DNA from: Amorphochlora amoebiformis
Taxonomy: Eukaryota; Cercozoa; Chlorarachniophyceae
Direction of reading: 5' to 3'
Assembly: GCA_054601695.1 (NCBI GenBank)
Contig: BAAHQB010000002.1
Span: 2,294,001 to 2,358,000 of the forward strand
Length of the DNA: 64,000 nucleotides
In this document: positions 54,996 through 64,000 of the stretch, one piece after another
Layout: each line of letters begins with the position of its first letter
Position numbering within the stretch: the stretch's first letter is position 1
Notes under the pieces: model-generated
Told to the model about the DNA's origin: nothing
What the model saw: the letters and a program-made list of their open reading frames with translations, nothing else
The model's database searches: none
Made by a program: the position numbers and the translations under genes

Positions 54996-55690
54996 ATATA
55001 GGGGCTAGGGGGGTTTAAAAAAAAGGGCGGGGCGAGGGGGAGAGAAGGGAGAGAGAGAGAGAGAGAGGCGAGGGAGGGAGAGAGAAGAAAAAGAGAAAAC
55101 AGACGGTGAGAACCGGGGGGTTAAGGGATAGAAGTCAGGGAGAGTAGTGAGAGAGAGAGAGAGAGAGAGAGAATGAGACGTCAGGGAGCGAGAGAGAGCG
55201 AGAGAGACACAGGAGTTCAGGGAGCGAGAGAAAGAGAATGAGAGAATGAGACGTCAGGGAGAGAGAGAAAGAGAGCGAGAGAGACACAGGAGTTCAGAGA
55301 GAGAGAGAGAGAGAATGAGACGTCAGGGAGAGAGAGAAAGAGAGCGAGAGAGACACAGGAGTTCAGGGGAGCGAGAGAGAGAGAGAGAGCGAGAAGAGAG
55401 TGAGAGTAGTCGAAGATGGAGAGATAGAGAGAGTTGTAAAAAAAAAATGCGAAGGATATACGAGTGAGGAAGAGAGAGCCGAAAAGTGAGAGGAGAGAGA
55501 GAGAGTGTGTTAGGAGAGAGAGAGTGTGTGTGTTAGGAGAGAGAGAGTGTGTGTGTTAGGAGAGAGAGTGTGTGTGTTAGGAGAGAGAGAGAGTGTGTGT
55601 TAGGAGAGAGAGAGTGTGTGTGTTAGGAGAGAGAGAGTGTGTGTGTTAGGAGAGAGAGTGTGCGTTAGGAGAGAGAGATATATAGATATT
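54996..55690 (+). repeat. GA-rich minisatellites
   Basis: Two arrays. At about 55150-55395, units of roughly 60-70 bases contain ATGAGACGTCAGGGAGAGAG and ACACAGGAGTTCAG (three to four copies). At about 55500-55680, about eight units contain GTTAGGAGAGAGAGAGTGTG, in which GTTAGG echoes the telomere repeat. Confidence 0.9.
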
Positions 55691-55884
55691 GAGAGGTGTC
55701 GACGTAAGTTACTCGATTCCGAGGTTGCAAAATAACTCACGAACTTATTCGAATCTGAAGGCGATTGTTAGGGTTAGGGTTAGGGTTAGGGTTAGGGTTA
55801 GGGATAGGGTTAGGGTTAGGGTTAGAGGGTTAGGGTTAACGCTAGGGGTTAGGTATATATTTATATATATATATATATATTCAG

Positions 55885-55924
<40 letters not shown>

Positions 55925-55989
55925 GTAAATTATATATATATATATATATGTGTGTGTGTGCATTTATACAAGCTTGCGATATGACAATC
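55691..55989 (+). repeat. Islet, TTAGGG array and (TA)n
   Basis: A single-copy stretch (about 55691-55766) is followed by TTAGGG repeat (about 55767-55855), then TA and GT. Confidence 0.9.
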
Positions 55990-56344
55990 TGTTCTCTCTC
56001 TTTCAAATCTCCTCTTCCATCTTTCTCTCTCTCTCTCTTTTTCTCTTTCTCTCTTTCTCTCTCTTATTCTCTCTCCCTCTCTCTCATTATCTCACTGTCT
56101 TCCCCTCTCCCTCTCTCTCATTCTCTCTATCTCTCTTTTTCTCTCTCATACTCTCTCTCCCTCTCTCTCGTTATCTCTCTCTCTTTCCTCTCTCTCTCTC
56201 TCTTTCTCTCTCTCATACTCTCTCTCCCTCTCTCACTATTTCTCTCTCTCTCTCCCTCTCATTCTCTGTATCTCTCTCTTTCTCTCTCTCTCTCCCTCTC
56301 TCTCATTATCTCTCTCTCTTTTCCTCTCTCTCTCTCTCTCATTA

Positions 56345-56400
<56 letters not shown>

Positions 56401-56405
56401 TCTCG
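55990..56405. repeat. CT-rich tract
   Basis: CT, CTTT and CTCCC repeats over about 415 bases, with CATTATCTC and CATACTCTC recurring. No gene is visible. Confidence 0.95.
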
Positions 56406-56652
56406 ATTCTGTTCTATATCAGGAGGATATGCCTTACCCGAAAGCCCAAGCGCTGAGCATATAGACTTTTGGATCTGGATAACGTATACACCATAAGTAT
56501 ACATTTACACATATATTGATATATCTACGTGTCTGTAGATATATCTGAGTATGAATATATGTATATATATATATATATATACATATATAAATTTATTTTT
56601 ATATATACATATATATACAGATATATATATATATATATATATTTATGAACAT

Positions 56653-56735
<83 letters not shown>

Positions 56736-56973
56736 ATGCATATGTACATATTGTATATATGTATATATAATTATCCAGTATATGTACCACTCTGGCCGCG
56801 ATAGTCAGTCGTCTGGCATTAACACGATCCAGTGATACTAAATATATATAAATGAGAATATATATATATATATATGTATATTATATATGTATGTATGTGT
56901 GTATATAATACATATATAACTTTTTTAGATATTAAATAGAAAGATAATCTATTATACATGCATATATATATAT

Positions 56974-57006
<33 letters not shown>

Positions 57007-57024
57007 ACATATATATATATATAG

Positions 57025-57074
<50 letters not shown>
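56406..57074. repeat. Islet and (TA)n block
   Basis: Single-copy sequence at about 56406-56500, TA tracts, and a second islet at about 56782-56840. No exon is supported. Confidence 0.8.
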
Positions 57075-57085
<11 letters not shown>

Positions 57086-57126
57086 TATATGTACATATTA
57101 ACTGACCAGGATACTGAGAGTCACTT

Positions 57127-57190
<64 letters not shown>

Positions 57191-57314
57191 AAATATATAT
57201 ATGTACATATTAACTGACCAGGATATTGAGAGTCACTTAGGTCTACATTTGGTTGATACACACAGCTTCCAACGGAACTCTTACCGTTATCGCGAGTTAT
57301 CTAAGATATTATAT

Positions 57315-57404
<90 letters not shown>

Positions 57405-57445
57405 GCTTCCCACGGGACTCTTACCAACAACGCGAGTTATCTAAG

Positions 57446-57491
<46 letters not shown>

Positions 57492-57612
57492 TATATGTAT
57501 ACATACATATCTGTATTATATGTATATATATAAAAAATATAAATATATATAGATATATATCACATCTTCCCACGGAACTCTTACCATTATCGCGGATTAT
57601 CAAGATATTATA
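57075..57612 (+). repeat. Two families of duplicated modules in (TA)n
   Basis: TTAACTGACCAGGATAYTGA with GAGTCACTTAGG occurs at about 57097 and 57209. A second module, CTTCCCACGGAACTCTTACC followed by CGCGAGTTATCTAAGATATT, occurs at about 57266, 57404 and 57565. TA tracts separate all copies. Confidence 0.9.
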
Positions 57613-58027
57613 TAATAAAGATATTTGTATATATATATATATATACGTACTAAATTTAATATATATATATATATATATATACATATATATACATATATAC
57701 ATATGTATATATACACATACAGGTATACATTTTCATCTAATTAATAGAATCATCACACATTCAAACACTTACACCCCTACTCCAAAAAAACACCAAATAT
57801 GCGCGCATACATACATCTTTAATTAGGTAAAATTACCCGATGGAAGAGGGTCTGGCTAGCCTTATGTGTGTTGAGGGGCTTTGCCTGATATGGTACAACC
57901 TGGAGAACTCCTTGGATAGGAAAATTCTCGGAAATTCCACGAAAACTCGCAACTTTTTCCTCGATTAGACTCAGAAATTTGCTGAAATGTAAATATATAT
58001 ATATATATATATAGATGTATAAGATAC

Positions 58028-58061
<34 letters not shown>

Positions 58062-58096
58062 TTATATATATATATATATATATATGTATAAGATGC

Positions 58097-58141
<45 letters not shown>

Positions 58142-58299
58142 ATACATTTATATATATATATATACAATTTTTTTTATATATATATATAAACGAGCCGGGT
58201 TGAAGGTAGCGGCGATTTTTTAATTCTAAAAAAGGGGTAAGTTACTGGAGTGTGGATAGGTCTAGAGCCAGTTGGGGATATTTCGGGTCGGATGTCCAG
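57613..58299. repeat. (TA)n and single-copy sequence
   Basis: TA tracts, then single-copy sequence at about 57725-57990 with no recognised gene. TA tracts with three AAGATRCATTTATATA repeats (58020-58150) follow, and a second single-copy stretch lies at about 58190-58299. Confidence 0.8.
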
Positions 58300-58353
58300 G
58301 TGAAAGTTGCTGCTATCGTTTCCCTGAGATTTTAACTACATATGTTAAAGTTT

Positions 58354-58445
<92 letters not shown>

Positions 58446-58526
58446 GTATATGTGAAGGTTGCTACCGTTTCCCTGAGATTTAAACTACATATGTTAAAGT
58501 TTTGTGCATGTGTACATAGATACATG

Positions 58527-58584
<58 letters not shown>

Positions 58585-58621
58585 TTAAGAATATTCTCAC
58601 AATATATTTTTAAAAAAATAA

Positions 58622-58664
<43 letters not shown>

Positions 58665-58760
58665 ACATATATATTATATACATACACATACACATACATA
58701 TTGTGAAGATTCCTTCCGTTTCACTGAGATTTTTACATTTGTTAAAGGTTTTGTGCACGT
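58300..58760 (+). repeat. Three-copy module in (TA)n
   Basis: A module with CGTTTCCCTGAGATTT and ACATATGTTAAAGTTTTGTG occurs at about 58300, 58454 and 58703, the last diverged. TA tracts lie between copies. Confidence 0.9.
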
Positions 58761-59195
<435 letters not shown>

Positions 59196-59395
59196 ATACC
59201 CCGTCTTTGCTCCTTGTGCTATCTTGCTAAATTCTGTTCTGATATTCTCGATACTGACTCCCTGGGCATTACACTAGACTTAGGCTTAGGTTAGAAATAG
59301 CGAAAGGGTTAGATTTGAGCTTACGGTTAGGGTTATAATTAAGGTTAGGGTTATGGTTAGGGCAAGGGTTCGGATCAGGGTTTGGGTTGGATATA
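59196..59395 (+). repeat. Islet and degenerate TTAGGG repeat
   Basis: Single-copy sequence to about 59275, then decayed G-strand telomere-like repeat with no run of more than two intact units. Confidence 0.8.
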
Positions 59396-60365
<970 letters not shown>

Positions 60366-60366
<1 letters not shown>

Positions 60367-61330
60367 GTGGCATACCTTTTGCTCGATGAATCCTTTTGTT
60401 GAGCTGTATCTACATTTTGCATGATAATATTATATACTTTTATGCATATATACATATGTAAATATATATATATATATATATATATAGTGCATCTGTTCAT
60501 AAAAAAAGGTATACACTTACACATAGAGAGAGAGAGAGAGTAGGATAGTGCGGAGAACAGAGAGCGGAGAGCGAGAGGGAGAATGAGGTGGCTGGATGAC
60601 AAAGGAAAGGCCGAGAGAGAGAGCTATAGATGTTCTTGACGATCAAGAAAAGAAACAGAACTATTTCCAGAGAAAATAGACGAAAAAATACAATGAGACG
60701 TTAAACAGAGAAAAAGGAAGAGAAAAAAAAACAACAGAAAGAAAAAGAAAGAATAGAGAGCAGGAGCATACATTCTAAATCCGGTTTGATGGAATACAAC
60801 GGTGGTCGGAAAGACAAGAGTTGATAGATGGGGAACATCGCCTTCATCTGACGGGGTCTCTGCTTCTCTACGAACATACAGACAGAATCAATATAAGATA
60901 TACAGCATACATATCTCATATACAGTGTTTGTGTGTCAGAGGCTTCAAACTCCCAAAGCAACCGGTTCCGTCTGCCCAAGACTCATCACGTCCGAGCTGT
61001 TGAACTTGTGACATGACCAATAGTCACAAAAAAAATGTTTCCCCCGGGATCCGGGGCCTAAGAAACCCCGGGATTGACATTAATCCCCGGGATCTACAAT
61101 AGATTATCTTTTTAAAAACTCGGCTATTTCAAAAATGGAGCGGTGGTTGGGGCAGGGGGTCGCGAGGAGTTGATATGCGGTTATTTACGGAATATATAAG
61201 GATGGGACAAGGCTGGAACAGAGCAATAGGGATGTGGGAGGGAAGCTGTTTCGCTTTTCCCGGCGGGGGGGGTGGGGGGAGAAAGGGTTTGATGGAGGAG
61301 AGGACAGGCTAAAGGTTGTGTCATACAATA
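60366..61330. other. Mostly single-copy region, no gene recognised
   Basis: About 960 bases with purine-rich stretches (60520-60760) and more balanced sequence at 60780-61320. A minus-strand frame at 60701-60979 is open, but it is Phe/Ser-rich where it crosses A-rich DNA and lacks support. At 61039-61093 a CCCCGGGAT motif occurs three times. A G-rich patch lies at about 61262-61282. Confidence 0.5.
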
Positions 61331-61485
61331 GTAGATATACATACATACATATATATATACATATGTACATGTATATTATATACGTACACACATATGTATA
61401 TGTATACATACATATATATATATATACATATATATATATACATATATACATATATACATATATATATACATAAATATAGATAATA

Positions 61486-61517
<32 letters not shown>

Positions 61518-61531
61518 ATATATATACATAT

Positions 61532-61608
<77 letters not shown>

Positions 61609-61680
61609 CATAAATATTTGTACATGCAATTATATATCACACACACACTCACACACACAATTTCTCACCTCTTCTTAAAA
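61331..61680. repeat. (TA)n block
   Basis: TA, TATG and CA tracts that would lie downstream of the minus-strand gene candidate. Confidence 0.9.
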
Positions 61681-61687
61681 ATAGCAG

Positions 61688-61828
61688 CTACTGTCGAGAA
61701 AACTTTAGTACTCGATGAGGATACGCCAGCATATCCCCCACTAAGGTTAGAATTTCACAATTCACTCTCTGGGTCTGGATGTTCCTCAAAACAGCATGTG
61801 TATATATGTTGCACTTACATGTATATAC

Positions 61829-61882
<54 letters not shown>

Positions 61883-61907
61883 TATATAACGTACACGTAT
61901 ACATGTA

Positions 61908-61975
<68 letters not shown>

Positions 61976-62029
61976 TATGTGTACATATTTAACATATTTC
62001 TTTATATAGAAATATTGAAATTTTATATA

Positions 62030-62060
<31 letters not shown>

Positions 62061-62379
62061 AATACATACATACAACACGCATACCTAATCTATATGCATG
62101 TTAAACGTCTGAATACATACATCACAAACTCAACTCACGTGACAAATCCTTCTCTGTGGAGAACCGTAGCAGCGTTCATCTCTCGAAGAATCCCACCATC
62201 ATCGGCAAAGGTCTAAAAAAAAAGTATACATAGTTTTTCTATTTTTCGGCTCAATCTGAGGATTATTCCGAATATCATACAGCCGGATCATCGATGGAGA
62301 AATTTCCGGAAAAAGTACGCAGAAATTTGGGTCTTTCACCTTCTGCATTTCAACGCGCGGGCTGACCAATAAATAGCCC
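61688..62379 (-). CDS. Possible three-exon gene, minus strand (unrecognised, partial)
   Basis: Three minus-strand segments join in frame with GT-AG borders. They are 62379-62340, 62212-62139 and 61784-61688 (read downward). The first acceptor, TTTGCAG|GGGC, is strong and has ACTGAC in good branch position. The first donor is AAG|GTGAAA (phase 0). The second acceptor follows a run of nine T. The second donor, CAC|GTGAGT, is near consensus (phase 2). The third acceptor, TTTTGAG|G, is weak, and the frame ends in TAG at 61690-61688. The encoded 69 residues include [20 protein letters not shown] and [20 protein letters not shown]. The composition looks like a folded protein, but I do not recognise the family. 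The first listed exon is internal, and no upstream start was found. Introns are 127 and 354 bp, the longer one with (TA)n. Confidence 0.35.
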
Positions 62380-63253
62380 CTGCAAATGTTTACATCACAG
62401 GTCAGTTGTTATTTCGATATCGATTGGACTTCGACGTGCATGTCATAGAGATCATGTCTCCATGAAATTGCTACGTGCAAATAGGTTTCCGTCTATGCTC
62501 AAGGGGGTGGTGTTAGAAGACAAAAAGAAAACACAGTCGAAATTCTCCGTAAGCAGATAAAACCTCCGATTCCAAGCTCAAATTTAGATCGAACCCACCC
62601 ACCCACTAACAAGGTCGGACTCTGTTGTATGGACTCTTACGGATGGTTCATAATCTGTACCTTTGTGTAAATGTGAAGACTGCAGTGGACCCGAGGGTGA
62701 TAAGCTACTGGTGGATACAGACCCGGCAAGTTCGCAAGGCTGCTAAATTCAAAGCTCCCGAAAGTGAATAATAATAATATTTAATAATTATACAAGTCTT
62801 CAGAAAATCCCATAATTTCGTTATAAAAGGTCAGATTGAAAAATAACTTTTCGGCATATATTCATAAAATTTATATTATTCATGTTCCGATGGGTATGGG
62901 CGAAAATATTGGAAAATAATTCACTTTTAAGCACAGCATACATCAGTTCCCTTTAAACTATTTCTAACAACAATTTCCCTTTTTATTTATTTATTCTTTA
63001 TTTATTATTATTATTTATTAATTGACACTCACAACAACATCCGTCGACGAGAGTCACGAGACTATCAAAAATTCAATCCGTTTCAAAAATACGTATCATG
63101 ATGGTCATTTGAGTGAAATGTCCCAACCCCAGCCCATCGCTTGACCTCGACGCCTCCACAGCACGTCCTACTCAGTCGAGAGACCAGAAGACAGCTGACA
63201 TTGGCCTGATCAGTCGGTTGTATCCGCAACCTTGGGTCTCTGTCCTCACTTAG
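62380..63253. other. Single-copy interval between two divergent gene candidates
   Basis: Non-repetitive, AT-rich in its right half (62765-63035, many TTATT runs). On the minus strand a frame of about 27 codons starts after GAGCATAG (about 62505) and ends in TAA at about 62415. It could hold an upstream exon of the minus-strand gene, but no well-phased donor was found. No core promoter element is clear. Confidence 0.4.
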
Positions 63254-63673
63254 ATGTGCTCGGCCAGATGCAGCCGTCGGTTCATATTCTCCCACCCGAT
63301 TTCCGCCGTGGTCGCTCTCTCCCTCTCTCTGGTGCAGGTAGGTGCCCTGCAACACGTCCGCGACGCCTCTCCCATCGTTCCAAAGTCGACCTCCAAGCCT
63401 CTGCCGTCCGAGGAGAAAGTTTACAGGCTTTTTCCAGAGCATCCATTGAATTCAAGCCTTCTCTCGTCGCTGCAAGCCCTGCAGAACGAGACCCAGATAT
63501 CCCTTCAACCTGCGGCTTTGGCTGATCCGAAAGTCGAGCATGAAGAGAAGGGGCGAGAAGAAAAAGTTTGGGCGGATCCGGAGGTTTCAACGGTGGAGGA
63601 TGGGACGTCGAATGTCAAGAAGTCGCGGCAACGGTCGAGAGTAGCTGGCGAAGTTGTCGGGGGTCCAAGCAGG
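63254..63673 (+). CDS. Possible coding exon(s) with a signal-peptide-like start (unrecognised)
   Basis: An open frame begins at ATG 63254. Residues 1-9 are basic, residues about 10-27 are hydrophobic (ISAVVALSLSLV), and a small-residue VGA lies after them, so it resembles a secretory signal. From about residue 85 it is rich in Glu, Lys and Arg. CAG|GTAGGT at 63337/63338 is a good donor as well as a possible acceptor context, so an intron could begin there. The frame nevertheless stays open and codon-like for another 110 residues. Likely 3' borders are AGG|GTGAGG at 63673/63674 or GGG|GTACTT at 63718/63719, just before GT and TA microsatellites of the kind seen in the cyclin introns. The downstream part lies beyond or inside the repeats and was not found. 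The family is unknown. Confidence 0.4.
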
Positions 63674-63719
63674 GTGAGGGAGCATGGTTCGAGTGTGGAT
63701 AAGCCTCATCATTATGGGG

Positions 63720-63733
63720 TACTTTCTTGTGTC

Positions 63734-63766
<33 letters not shown>

Positions 63767-63795
63767 TCTATAACGATGTGTTTGTATCATATGAA

Positions 63796-63831
<36 letters not shown>

Positions 63832-63855
63832 TATATATATGTTATATATATATTG

Positions 63856-63899
<44 letters not shown>

Positions 63900-64000
63900 A
63901 TACATATACATATATATATATATATATTATATATATAACATGCCTAAATATGTATGTAAATATGTATATATATATATATATATTTCCTAATATATATATC
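63720..64000. repeat. (GT)n then (TA)n to the window end
   Basis: GT run at about 63735-63765 followed by TA tracts. This is probably intronic or intergenic to the preceding open frame. Confidence 0.9.

Noticed and set aside
60701-60979. Minus-strand 92-codon frame
   Set aside because: About a quarter is Phe/Ser from an A-rich stretch, and the rest shows no motif or splice context. The size is within chance expectation for this composition.

Overview
The window looks like nuclear DNA of a eukaryote whose lineage I cannot fix from sequence alone. The reasons are a spliced cyclin-like gene with GT-AG introns, many interstitial TTAGGG/CCCTAA arrays (the telomere repeat of animals, fungi and many protists), and an extraordinary load of simple repeats. 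By eye most of the 64 kb is (TA)n with CA, GT, GA, CT, TTA and CG tracts. Almost all long open frames are translations of these tracts ([30 protein letters not shown] and similar) and are not genes. No operon, CRISPR array or complete mobile element was seen.

Layout. 1-13 kb: (TA)n desert with small single-copy islets, a seven-copy interspersed module (2.0-3.1 kb), a 19-copy minisatellite (3.77-4.38 kb), a long polypurine tract (6.5-7.4 kb), a telomere-repeat cluster (8.8-9.15 kb) and a degenerate tRNA-like sequence (9.48 kb). 13.3-16.93 kb: the one convincing gene, a highly divergent mitotic-type cyclin on the plus strand with at least six coding exons. Its N-terminal exons look like diverged duplicates, and both cyclin-box residues that normally touch the Cdk are replaced. 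17.1-18.35 kb: an island with about ten times the expected number of CTAG tetramers. 18.3-60.5 kb: (TA)n alternating with degenerate telomere-repeat blocks (around 20.7, 23.8, 25.6, 28, 33, 36, 39.6, 42.7, 44.6, 54.8, 55.8 and 59.3 kb). Ten copies of a short element occur, eight of them plainly embedded in or beside telomere repeat, mostly with one constant junction. There is also a TA-CT-CG-GT compound repeat (33.85-34.96 kb), a 9-copy GGCC module (45.4-46.5 kb), a 6-copy double-hairpin module (50.0-51.0 kb) and a GT-rich higher-order repeat (51.3-52.2 kb). 60.5-64 kb: mostly single-copy DNA with a possible minus-strand three-exon gene (61.69-62.38 kb) and a divergently placed plus-strand open frame with a signal-peptide-like start (63.25-63.67 kb).

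The cyclin is the only gene whose role can be suggested (cell-cycle or Cdk-related regulation). The other gene candidates are unrecognised. Exon structures were built by hand from splice-site and phase agreement, with no transcript evidence. Copy counts were made by eye.
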